In this document: positions 1 through 10,673 of the stretch, piece by piece
How positions within the stretch are numbered: position 1 is the stretch's first letter
Layout: every line of letters starts with the position of its first letter
Program-made: the position numbers and the translations under genes
The notes under the pieces: model-generated
The model's database searches: none
Told to the model about the DNA's origin: nothing
What the model saw: the letters and a program-made list of their open reading frames with translations, nothing else
Assembly (NCBI GenBank): GCA_021432635.1
Contig: MU270141.1
Location: 1-64,000, forward strand
From: Thozetella sp. PMI_491
Taxonomy: Eukaryota > Ascomycota > Sordariomycetes > Chaetosphaeriales > Chaetosphaeriaceae
Reading direction: 5' to 3'
Length of the DNA stretch: 64,000 nt

Positions 1-1398
1 CCCCCCCCCCCCCCCCCTCCTTTCCCCCTCCCTCATAATGTGTCCATCTTCCTGCCACGAGGCCCAGGCACCCGGCGCGCTCAGTCTTCCGCAGGTGCAA
101 GTCGGGTTATGATGCACTAATCCCTGCTGTTCGGGCGGGAAGCCAACCCCTACTGGCTCTCACCATCCAAACCCCATATTATAGGCAGTCTCCCTCTCCA
201 CCATAACAAGCACAAGCCGAGCCACTCATTCCCCAAAGGTCCATGCGCACCCTCGCCCGGCGCTATATCCCGCCTTCGGCCCCTTGACCGGGACAGAGAC
301 TGCGTGCTCTTGCCCGACACGGTATACGGCCACATCCATGGATGGCTTCTAACCTTGCGCAATCACAGATTGGGAAGCAAACAGCGCGTTCGCCCCCCCC
401 CCGGCCCCCCCGCTCTAATACGAAGCCTCAATATACTTCTTAGAAATGCCTACCGCCACGACAAACAGGGGGGTGGGAGGGGCAGGCGAGCTTCCTGCTT
501 CTTTTTGTTTCTTGGCTTGGGCTGGTTCGAAGGGTCCTTCCGGAGACGTGCCTCCACGTAGCTCCAACACCACCCACGGACAAAGGGAGCCCCTAAGCGC
601 CTAGAATCCATGAGCCGGCGAGGAGCACTGTCTTGTAGCCCAAGAATCTACTTTCCCATCAACCAGCCTGTCCCTTCCCCAATAGATATGCGACCTTTCC
701 ATTTTTGAATGACCGTCCCTTCCCTGCGACCCAAGGAACGAGTGGGAGCTGCTGCTACAGTTCAAGTTCAAGAAGGGAAGAAGAAATAAATGAAGGAAAA
801 AGAAAAAAAATGAAGGAAGAAGGAGTAGGGTATGTAGCAACAATACCAAAAGCGGGCAGGCACTAGTGGAAGCAGGCCGAGGTGCTCGGTGAACAATTGT
901 AGGGGTCCATGGGCGGCGATCAAAACCCTTGTTTTCCCTTGCCCTTTTGGCGAGGTACCGTGTAGCTCGAGGAAGAGCTCCTAGAAAGGATGCTTCCCAT
1001 CAATTCCCCGAGGCTGCCCTTGCGCCAGGACATGGCCTTCCTCGGGAACACTGTCCAGGCGGCCGGCGCTACACTTTTGTCCCTCTGAAGATACCGTAGG
1101 CATAGGTATACATCTTTCATATCCCGTAGTAGCTACCTTACCTACCTTGCCTTAGCTGTTGCATAGAGTATCTGGACTTCAACCTTTGGTCCCCACTTTC
1201 CTGTCTATTCCATTCGATCTGCCCCTCCACGCGTGGCGGCAATGAGGGTGGAGCTTGGGCCACCGTCACGGTATGAGCAGAACATCCCGCGCTAAAATCC
1301 CACCGCAGAGAAACGCGGCCCACTTTCTGCTTCACTCCCACCATCACAAGGTTACCAACCTCTCCCGCAGCACGCTACACTACACCACTACGAGAAGA
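1..1398. other. Spacer left of LSm7, no gene recognised
   Basis: The window opens on a run of 17 C. The rest is mixed-composition spacer with a purine-rich patch around 770-830. A TACCT-rich patch (gctaccttacctaccttgcc) lies near 1133-1152, close upstream of the LSm7 gene, and may be part of its promoter. The ORFs here are short, overlap on both strands and resemble no family I know. Confidence 0.6.
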
Positions 1399-2013
1399 AT
1401 GGCCGACCGACCAGCGCATCGCGGCCGGGGCGGCTACCGTGGAGGGAGAGGAGGCGGAGGCCGCGGCGGCGGCGGAGGTGAGCGCGGCGGCCACGGTCAC
1501 GGCCATGGCGCCGGCGCCGGCGATCGAGAGCGCCCCAAGAAGGAGAATATTCTCGACCTTGCCAAGTACATGGACAAACGAATCACCGTCAAGTTCAACG
1601 GCGGCCGCGAGGGTGGGTTGTGAACTGGATATCGCTGTCTCGGTCCCACAAGGCAGCCGCTGATTGACAAAACACAGTGACGGGCACCCTCAAGGGCTAT
1701 GATGCCCTGATGAACCTAGTCTTGGATGAGGTTCAGGAGACGCTTAGAGGTACGATAGAACCGGGATGGGGAACAATTACTATCCAATCTTCGGTGGAGG
1801 CGCATCCTCTCCCCTCCCCTTCTGAGAACCGGCTAGAAGAGACTCGGAGCTAATCCTCATTTTTGCTACATTCAAGACGAAGACGGGAACGAGTCAACGC
1901 GATCCCTTGGCCTTGCGGTTGCCCGTGGTACCCTTCTCGTGGTTATCAGTCCCGTCGACGGTAGCGAGCAGATTTCCAACCCATTCTTGCAACAAGAAGG
2001 TGGCGACGACTAA
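1399..2013 (+). CDS. LSM7: LSm7, U6 snRNA-associated Sm-like protein
   Basis: Three exons, 1399-1612, 1678-1749 and 1877-2013, give 140 residues. LSm7 is a ring subunit of LSm2-8 (nuclear, binds the U6 snRNA 3' end) and of LSm1-7 (cytoplasmic, activates decapping). The Sm fold is visible: NILDLAKYMDKRITVKFNG, then after intron 1 the Sm1-type stretch GTLKGYDALMNLVLDEV, and in exon 3 the Sm2 stretch LGLAVARGTLLVVISPVDG. An N-terminal extension of about 45 residues is Gly/Arg/His-rich (RGG-like), a low-complexity extension not present in yeast LSm7. Both introns have GT-AG ends and restore frame exactly. An in-frame ATG at 1255 exists, but the conserved length and the MADR start favour 1399. It converges with PAN3. 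Confidence 0.95.
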
Positions 2014-3311
2014 AAACGGCCGAGCCAGTCCACTGAATGCCACCCCCCGGCTGGCGCTCTCGGGGCTGCCTGGAGGATATGCTCATCCAAGAGCTACCAA
2101 AGCGTGGGAGGGCTGGTAAAAAAAAAAGAAAGAAAGGAAAGGAGGGGAGCCATTGCTCCCTGATTCGTGAAACCCGCTGGAGGAAAGACGTCAAGGTCCT
2201 TTGGTCATCTCCCGGGGAGTGTGGCCGGTCTGGATTCAACCAGCACCAGCCTTTGCCGGCTGAAGCGCCACCGCATGTCTGGAGCCTCAGAGATGGTGAC
2301 TAGTTAGCCGGGAGGCTGGCATTTCCCAGCACCGTGGTTGGCAAGTTAGCCGTTAGGTAGATTCAGTCGAGCACTACTTGACAGCGGCCATCTTCGCACC
2401 TCTCCTACATCCAGTCGGGCATCTACTCCTCTCAGTGACGCACCTCTTGTCATCACTCGCTGCTTACGCCCTGCCTAAAGCGCACAGAGAGGCTACTCGA
2501 CCTCGTGGTGGCTCCTTAGTGTATTCACCTTGTATATGTGCAAAGAGGCAATTGGGCACTGATATGACTAGAGCTATCCTTGACAAGTCTATATCCCGTT
2601 CTCATTCTTCTCCTAGTTGCTGTTCGTTAGTCTACGAGTTGGAACCATTACTTAATGTAACATTACTTGATGTGACAGCTACGCGGGCCTCGAAGGTAAG
2701 TGATCGACCTGTTTTATTGCATATCGGAGTTTCTCTATCAGCTTTGCGATGCCCTTCCGGGTGCTTCTGCCTTCAAAACACACAATTCAAGCCGCCGCCA
2801 CGCAATGGCGGCTTCTCGCCTTTGGGGAAGAAGGCATGCTCCGAAAGCCGTTGCCTCCCTCCTATGCTGTAGACTGCATGAGTAAATCGCTAGCCACCTT
2901 AGACGCAGAGCATGCATGCAGTGCTTCCCTTCTTCTTACGCTCCTCACGGCGAATACGGGTTGTCCACCTGGGCCGAGGTCTCACCAACCATAAGTTGCC
3001 ATACGCCTTGCTCTGCCTGGCGTTTCCCGGACAAGACGATGGGCCCCGACTAAGACTCCTCAAGCCCAGGCTTCTCTTCTACCTCTCCTGGGGCATCATG
3101 CGACTGTATGGCGCTTGTCCCCCTTCTTGTGCTCCGTTTCACGTTGCGTATCTGGGTTCCGGTACCACAGGGAGAGTCGTGGTGATGCCACACGACACAA
3201 AGTGTCAGTGCTCCAAAAATGACTTGCAGACAGTTGCCATGGCTGTCTACGCTCGCCGCTTCGAAGCTCATCCATCGTGCTCTCACACGCTCCCATTTCT
3301 CTGTTAGCCGA
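2014..3311. other. Convergent 3' spacer between LSm7 and PAN3
   Basis: This stretch holds the 3' ends of two convergent genes. ORFs of up to 164 codons occur on the plus strand (2378-2872), but they overlap others in different frames, show no domain and have no plausible splice partners. I see no RNA gene or repeat. Confidence 0.55.
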
Positions 3312-6063
3312 CTAGGCCCCGGGAACCCCATGTGAGCTGTGTTTCACTAGTTCATTAAACGAGCGATCGAACATCTGCTTCAGCTCCCGGTATGTCGTGA
3401 TGAAGACGGTTTCGTTATCGCGGCTTGTCAGCACAATGCGCTCGTCGCTGGCGGCGTCGAGCTTCATGAAGCACGACACCATGTGACCCATGCTCAGCAC
3501 CGGTTTGCCGTCGGCGTCAACCTGGTGGAATATATAATCGCGGAACAATTTGAGCATATATCTGTCACCCGTCTCGGACCACTCTTTGGTTCCGGCGAAA
3601 TCACCACGCTCGTTGATCATACTCAGCTTCATCGAAAGCCTGGCGATACGGCCGTTGGCAAGTTCCTTGGACAGTTCGGCGGTGCGGGCATCCGAGTCAA
3701 GAAGAGCTGAGTCAAAGGCTGTCGTCATGTGCGTTGCGATGCCGCCGATGAAGCTGTCGATCGTCTTCGGCTCTCCGGGGGGTGGGGTCTGGACGAGCCA
3801 GGCCACCGCATCCTTCAAGTTGGTTGAGTACCGTGTTCCAAGCGTCTCTACCGCCGTTGTCATGCCATTGAGGTGGGCGGGTAGCGTGGACGTTCCTAGC
3901 GCGAGGATGACCTGGCCAAATTTGACAAGATCTTCTTGCTGCAACTCGTGGATAGGCCGATTAACCTCGTATTGCACCACGTCTAATATAGCGCATGCCG
4001 ACAAGCGGATCCGGCCCTTGTCGGTTAGGATGATCTTTGTGATGTCCAGGCATCGCGCCGCCAGGCCGACGGAGTGGATGGCCTTGAGCCCATTGGTTAT
4101 TTGGCAGATGTAACCCCACAGGACGTTTTCAGGTACAGCGGGGGCCCCGCGGAACCTACCCTGACCTTGTGGGAAGTGGTGTTCTTGCAGCGTCTTGGAC
4201 AATGGGTGGTAGTCATACGCAAAAATGAGGGAGCTGTCGCCGAACTCGCGGCTCGTGAAGACCTCGTGGACCGACACAACGTTGGCATTTCTAACCTTCT
4301 TCCAATCCCTCATGACGGAGAGAATCGAGTTCTCGTTGGTGAGGCGATAGCCCTCAAGCCTCCTTAGGCAGTACACTCGGCCGTTGCGACTGTTAGTTGC
4401 CCGGTAGAGCCAGCTAGCATAGCCGAATAAGGTAGAGTTCTTGCGGTTGTTCGTGTCTAGCGGGAAGAGGGAGAACCAGCGCTCAAGCTGAGGGAGGGCC
4501 GAATCTGCCAGTGGTTAACCTAGACGCTCGTGCGACGTATACAGGGCGCTCCTTACTGGGCATGACCTGCAGAGTTGCGTGTTGTTTCTTGTACATGTCT
4601 TCCCGTACTTTGGCTGGTAGGAAGAAATCATAGGTGGTGCGCTGCCACGGCTGAAGGTCCTCTCTGTAGGCATCCGCCGGAGCGTAAAGATGATAGTTAG
4701 GCTAAGGGGCGTCAGTCAACGAAGTTCATACCCCTATACGACAACATGAGGGTACCCACCGGCTGTAGGGGGCCTGAAAACGCATTATGTTGTTGGAAGT
4801 AGGCAGCACTTGAGCCAGCTATTGAAGCGTGTTCATTAGAATAGGGGTTAAATTGGCCGGCAGCAGCTGTCAGAGATTGAGTCATTGAGCCCATTGTCGA
4901 GAACGGGTCGCTATACAAAGCGTTGTCTTGATGTATGCCGTTGCTGGCCTGGGGGTTGTCAGTGCCACTCGAGCACGAGGCGTATCATCACAGGCCAGCT
5001 CTTACACTGCTAGACGCTAAGTCGTAGTTCTGGGCGTTCTGAGGGGTAAATTCTTTGATAGCACCGGGATTGAACACGGGTGCTTCCGCGTTGGGCTGCT
5101 GCCCGGAGAGAGCGGCTGTACCGAACACATGTCAGCGACGGGCTTTGCCTTGGAGCTGGAGACACCTACCCCCGGCGCCGCGAGGAGTAAAGGGAGTGGC
5201 GCTAGCTGCCTGTGAGGAGAAAGTTGTTTTCTTGGCGGGCTGTGCCTGGCTGGCTGGAGTGAATGATGGAGAATCTGCGCTGAACGTCTTTTTTCCCGCC
5301 CTGAGACAGACGTGTTAGAACTAGATAGATATCATCGTGCTTAAACACCGGGATCCCTTGGGGGTTGGATGGAGGGATTTGATGCTGTCAAATACCATCG
5401 CCGAAACTTCTCGGGGCAGAAAATGAAGAATAAGGGCAGCAAAAGTATGGGAAGGCTTCGCCTGCTCTCGACGCAGCAAAACTGCCATGGACACATTGCC
5501 CAGACGTCGAGCCAGGTGCCAGTCTATTATGATAATTCGGGCAAACCGTCTCCCATGGCCCGCGTGTTTTCCCAGCATCCTATCCCTCTCGCGTGGCCGA
5601 TCCTTGCGCCGGGGGGTTGAGAGGTCAATGAGGAAAAGTCGATCGCACGGCGTTGGTTGAGTCCAATAGTAGCCCGAATCCGTACAATGGCTAAGAAACG
5701 TCACAAAAAGTATAGAGGAAAAAAATACATACGATTCTGCTTGGGCTTGACCCTGGATTTGGCTCTGGGCATTGGAAGGGTTCTTGGTCTGGTCGTGGTT
5801 GAAGGCACACCCTTGGTCTTGGAAACGGCAGTGGCCGTAGATTAGGACGTTGCGACACATGGTGTCCTTGGTATCTAGACGGCAGATTGCATATGAGCAG
5901 GCGTGTCACCAGGAAGACCACTGTAGCGCGTCTCACGGGACCCGAAGGTGTAGGGAAAAGGGGTAGGGAGGGGGTCGGAGTGCTACACACCACGGCTCGC
6001 CTTGGGCCTGGGTGACCCAACCTGGCGCCGCATCTCGTTCGGGGAATATCGCGTCGCCGCCAT
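3312..6063 (-). CDS. PAN3: PAN3, PAN2-PAN3 deadenylase regulatory subunit
   Basis: Seven exons on the minus strand (6063-5991, 5874-5733, 5300-5170, 5115-5006, 4948-4760, 4701-4557, 4504-3312) give 660 residues. PAN3 recruits the PAN2 nuclease to poly(A)-binding protein and trims mRNA tails in the cytoplasm. Residues 31-51 form a CCCH zinc finger (C-x8-C-x6-C-x3-H, from CRNVLIYGHC). A low-complexity linker follows, with a PAM2-like stretch (FNPGAIKEFTP). Next come the pseudokinase domain (from about LRRLEGYRLTNENS, with DITKIILTDKGRIRL in place of the catalytic loop), a coiled coil and the C-terminal knob (DYIFHQVDADGKPVLSMGHM), which is near-invariant in the family. Every junction restores frame. 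Intron 2 is unusually long (432 bp); the others are 52-116 bp. The start gives the usual MAATR terminus. Confidence 0.96.
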
Positions 6064-7370
6064 GGGCTCAGGCACGTCAATTGGACTGGATTGGTAGTAG
6101 CGCCCCGTCTTGACCAACTCTACGACACCTGCAGTGAGCCGGGTTAGCCTCTGGCCTCATCGCCCCAGTACCTGTCTCCGCAACGCAAGAGGGACGAGTA
6201 TGGAAGGGAGAAGCATCGAGGGCAGCGATGGCGAAGGAGGCATCTGTCGGGAGCGCGACGTCGGCCGGCGGGTTACGACATGCTGGCACCGAGAACATGA
6301 GGCACTCGAGCAGAGGGGTCGTCGCCGCGGGTCATGGCGGGGGAAGGAACAGATAGCCGCACAAGATTTGGTCTCACCTGGCTCTCGTCCTGTCCCATGG
6401 TCCAATTGTTGAGGGCGTCCCTTCGCCCCATGGAAAAAAAAGGCACGTCCAAAAAAGAGGGATCCCTAAGGAGAGGGCCGCAATTGAGGCGCTCAGGTGT
6501 AGCTAGGAGGCAGGGCCGGCGGTGAATCGCGTCTTTGGGTTAAAAAAAGGGGTGAGGTCCGAGTTCGTCAGAGGCTTGGCTGAGGACCGGTGGGTGGTCT
6601 GGCAAGGCGCGACAGGAAAGAAGTGTGGGGGGGGCCCCAACCCGCGTGATTGGTGACACCCAGGGGCCCGCGCTAGTACTGCAATCGCCTGATAACTGGG
6701 CGGTCACGGGTTGGAGCGCGTTGCTCTGCTTGACAGGTGGGCTTGTCCATAACAGGCAGCCTGTCTCGCATATAGCGATGATGCTTATCGCTATATACCG
6801 GTAAAAGGGGTACCCGCATCCCCCAAGTGCAAAGGCAGAATCTACCTACTGGCTGACCTCATAATTTGACCACCGATCTGGTAAGAGCTCGAGTTCGAAC
6901 TAGACAACTGGCCTCGGCAGCTTCGCATCACCAGCCCAATACGCGAATAAACTTGGTCACCGAATTGTTCACTCGCCGTGCCACCTTCTTTCTCCTCCCC
7001 GCCTCTCGTTCTTCCAACTTGGTGCCACTCTAACCACAGTCGGCTTTGGGGGAGGTTTGATCAAGATCTGCTTGCATGCCCTCAGCCTTGGGCAACTCCC
7101 GCAAGACAGAGAGCCCCTCCTCGCGGGCAAACGGCAACCAGCAGCATCCCCGAAGCCCATGTGCTTAGGCAGCTGCAGAGCCCCGTTTCCGGCCCGGTGC
7201 AACGGACTGTAGCATCCTTCTACTCCGCGCTCACCTTTTTCAACCCTGATTACTTTCGCATCTCCTCCATTTTGGGCGATTTAATGGATTCATTCTTTGG
7301 GTAGATCCACGCCTTCCCCCAACGAATTCTCTTAACCCTTCGCGCTCCTGTCGGCGCTGCGTCTTCCGAG
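6064..7370. promoter_or_regulatory. Divergent spacer between PAN3 and the UBX gene
   Basis: This 1.3 kb separates two divergent start codons, so it should hold both promoters and 5' UTRs. Short G runs (GGGGGGG near 6628) and a TATA-like CTATATACCGG near 6792 are visible. The many overlapping ORFs at 6077-6525 and 6969-7304 have no recognisable domain and are probably UTR artefacts. No individual regulatory site can be assigned. Confidence 0.45.
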
Positions 7371-8999
7371 ATGGCAGGCGAGCAGGAGTTTGACCTGCGC
7401 GAGCTCACTGCATCGCAGCAGGAGGCACTCCAGCAGTATACCGATGTCACTAGCCAGGAGATCAAAGATGCTGTGCCCCTGCTCCAGAGATCAGAGTGGA
7501 ACGTTCAAGTTAGTTCCTCCTTGTCCATCTTCTCCTTAACTTTGTCCCGCTACCATGAACTCTTTCTCTGACTCCGATGTGCCCCGGAATAGATAGCGAT
7601 AGCCAAGTTCTTTGATGGCGAAGGCCCTGACTTAGTCGCCGAAGCCGTAGCCGCTCAAAACATCCCAAGGGCGGCCCCCCGGCACGAGAACCTTCAAGAG
7701 AGCCTCCTTGGCGCGCACGACTACCTCCCACAAAGTCCAAGAATACACCGGACAGACCTTGCCCCTCGGGTGGTCCCGCAACCTCCCACTACCTTCCGAC
7801 CACCATTCCTCCTCGCGCTCATATTTGCCCCCTTTCAATGGGGATACAAGGCCGTAGCTGGGATTTTCCGATCCGTTTTCTACCTCCTCTCTTTTCTGCC
7901 GTCGCCGCTGCGCCCACGCGCCGTGACGGAATCGATCCGGAAGGGCTGGAGAAACACAAACGGCCGGAAGCAACTGATGCCGCGAGACACTATGGAGAGG
8001 TTCAAGCGCGAGTTTGAGGAAGAGTACGGCGAACACAACCTGCCGTGGGTAGAGGGCGGCCATGCACAGGCCATTGATGCGGCCAAGAGGGACGTCAAAT
8101 TTCTCCTCATCATCTTAATATCTCCAGAGCACGACGATACTGGAGCGTTCATCCGGGACACTCTGCTCTCCCCCGAGTTTGTCGGCTTCGTCAACGATCC
8201 CGCCAATAACATACTTCTCTGGGGGGGGAATGTGCTGGACTCGGAGGCCTTCCAAGTAGCCAACGAGTATATGTGCACCAAGTACCCTTTCTCATGCCTA
8301 GTATGCCTGACGCCTAAAGAAGGCAGCACGCGCATGGGTATCATCAAGCGGCTAGTGGGCCCTATGCTTCCCGCTGCGTACGTGTCGGGACTCCAAGGCG
8401 CCATGCAGAAGTACGGCCCCGACCTCGACGGTGTGCGGGCGGAGCGGGCTGCGCAGGCCGTCACGCGCAACCTCCGATCGGAGCAGGATTCCGCTTACGA
8501 GAGATCGCTGGCAATCGACCGGGAGCGTGCGCGCCAGCGACGGGAGGCCGAGGCGGCAGCTGCTGCCGCTGAGAAGAAGGCGCAGGAGGTGGCCGAGGCG
8601 GCAGAGCAGCTGGAGGCCGACCGGCAGCGGTGGCGTCAGTGGCGGGCGACCACCATCGCCCCCGAGCCAGACGCCGGAGCCAAAGATGTTGTTCGCCTAG
8701 CCCTTAACATGCCCCAGTCGTCAGGCGCCGGCAGGGTGGTACGACGGTTTCTCGGCAGCACCACCTTCGAGGAACTCTACGCCTTCGTCGAGTGCTACGG
8801 CCTCGTCAAGGATGGCGCCCCTGGCGAGACGGCGGAGAAACCCGAGGACTACCGGCACAGGTATGCCTTCCAGATCTCGTCGCCGATGCCGCGAGAAACA
8901 TTTGAGCCCAGCGAAACGGTGACAGTGGGACAGAAGCTGGGTCGGGGAGGAAATCTGATAGTGGAAGATATCTTCGACGAGGATCATGAAGATGAATGA
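7371..8999 (+). CDS. UBX domain protein with UBA, membrane hairpin and UAS domains (FAF2/UBXD8 family)
   Basis: Two exons, 7371-7508 and 7593-8999, give 514 residues. The order matches FAF2/UBXD8: an N-terminal UBA domain (about 8-50, ending in the intron-spanning NVQ/IAIAKFFDGEGP), a hydrophobic hairpin (about 112-146, PPFLLALIFAPFQWGYK onward), and a thioredoxin-like UAS domain (about 185-300, with DTLLSPEFVGFVN and NILLWGGNV). An alanine/glutamate-rich coiled coil follows (about 345-400), then a C-terminal UBX domain (about 410-495, LALNMPQSSGAGRVVRRF). Proteins of this family sit in the ER or lipid-droplet membrane and recruit Cdc48/p97 to ubiquitinated clients for ERAD. Fungal relatives include S. 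pombe Ucp10 and yeast Ubx2/Ubx3; which is the ortholog is not settled here. The 84-bp intron is GT-AG. Confidence 0.93.
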
Positions 9000-10673
9000 A
9001 TAGACAGGCCTTGAACCTGGCAACGCGCCAGAGGCAGCCTCCGGCCACCCATACATACAATTCTGAGAAGCTTGTCGGTAGTAGCGAGCATAGCATGCAC
9101 CTGCGGTATTATGGTCTCCGTACGGAGGCTCTGTCCACCGCGCCCAGCGCCGGCAATGACTGCCCATGCGGGAGAGGCTCATGAGATCTATGATGGTGAG
9201 CCCTAGGGGGCACCCGAGGTTTCTCACAGTACGAATCTCGAGCATTGGCATATTTCCGCTGGGCGTGCTCCAGTTGCTGCCTTGGTCGGATAACGACGCT
9301 AGGTCACCCCTCGCCCATTAGCGTTCTCAACTGCGGATCAAGGGAGACGACTTGCCCCGGCGGGAGAGAAGGCAGCTGCGGGTCGCGCGGTGGTGTTGGT
9401 CCCGATGCGAGCTGATAGATTCGTAATGGACTACCAGCCCCGCCATATCAGCGTCACCCTTTCCAGCCAGCCAACGGGGGCAAAGGAGCGGCCAGTATAT
9501 GGGCCATCGTGATGAGCAGGCTTGCGTGGAGGGTCGGTAGGTTCGGTGGCTGTGCAAGGCTGGAGTCGCTTGGCAAATGGCCCCCGCACAGAAAGAAGGC
9601 GCCGGCAGTGGGCGGGGGAAAGGGGGCGACTACTTGTACTTTGCTGCTAGCCATCAAATATACATGATAGAAATCCTGGTCGGGCACTCGAAGGTTGACA
9701 CCTAGGCAGCGCTCTTCACAGAACCCACAACGGGACTCAGGGAAGAGTGAGCAAGACCCGGCTTCCATCACATCATCCGGCTCTACCAAAGGTCCCCCTC
9801 CTTCGCTCTGCGAAGACAAGACCCAGAATTCCTCCCCGGTTGACCACGACGGCCTGGGTGCTGCGAGTCTCAATACGCCAAACCCGGCATAGCTGGCTGA
9901 GTAGGTACACCACAATACCTACGGTACTTACCTTGCCTAGTAGCAGTGCCTCGGGTAGCCCAGCTTCGGGGAAATAAGGCATTCACACGAAGTATGTTTT
10001 GTCCAAGCGCCTTGTGTTTCCGCCGCGGCACAGGCGAGACTCACCATCCCGGCTCGCAGCCGTTTGCTAACATATGTGCGGCGGCAAGGGTAATTACTGC
10101 TTCCTCGTATTGGGAAAGGGAAATTTCCCGACAGGGAGACGAGAATTTAGGGAAGAGTGCAAAGCGCACAGGCGGGCAAGCAGGCTCGCTAAAATTGGAG
10201 AAACGGCAGAGTAGAAAGCGGCGGGAAGGCCAAAGGGCAGCAGATCCTTGCCTGGTTCCTGCTTTTTCGGCGCCTACTGGCCTTCCAGAATCCACAACAT
10301 CTGCGACATCCCCCCAAAGGGTCCCCCCTCTCTCCCGGTGCAGCAGACGCAGCAGATCGCCCAAAAGGGTCAAACGCGACTTCGCTCGTTCGCGCGCACC
10401 AACCCGCTCCCACAGCAATCTACTTTTTCCAGACGCATCGACCAAAGCAGCCTTGGTCCGACACGCTGCGCGCTGCTCTTTCGCTTTCACCCTCGCTCCC
10501 TACCACTACGGCGCCACTCACCGACACGACAGTCGCTTGCGTGGACTGTGAATCCTCCTCTTACTGGCGCGTCGGGGTCTCCTAACCCCCGCAAACTCAT
10601 AGGCGGCAGCAGTAGCACCGCCAAAAGCAACAGCAGCAGGGCAAAGCCACCAGTGGCAGCGCCGAGGTAATAA
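9000..10673. other. Spacer between the UBX and VHS-GAT genes
   Basis: Tandem spacer of 1.7 kb. It contains the UBX gene's 3' end, a TACCT-rich patch near 9915-9943 (cctacggtacttaccttgcc) and probably the promoter and 5' UTR of the downstream VHS-GAT gene. ORFs of 149-201 codons on both strands at 9946-10551 overlap one another and show no family signature. Confidence 0.5.

Noticed and set aside
6840-6910. tRNA-like T-loop (gagttcgaact)
   Set aside because: The flanking bases do not form a T stem or acceptor stem; no D or anticodon arm.
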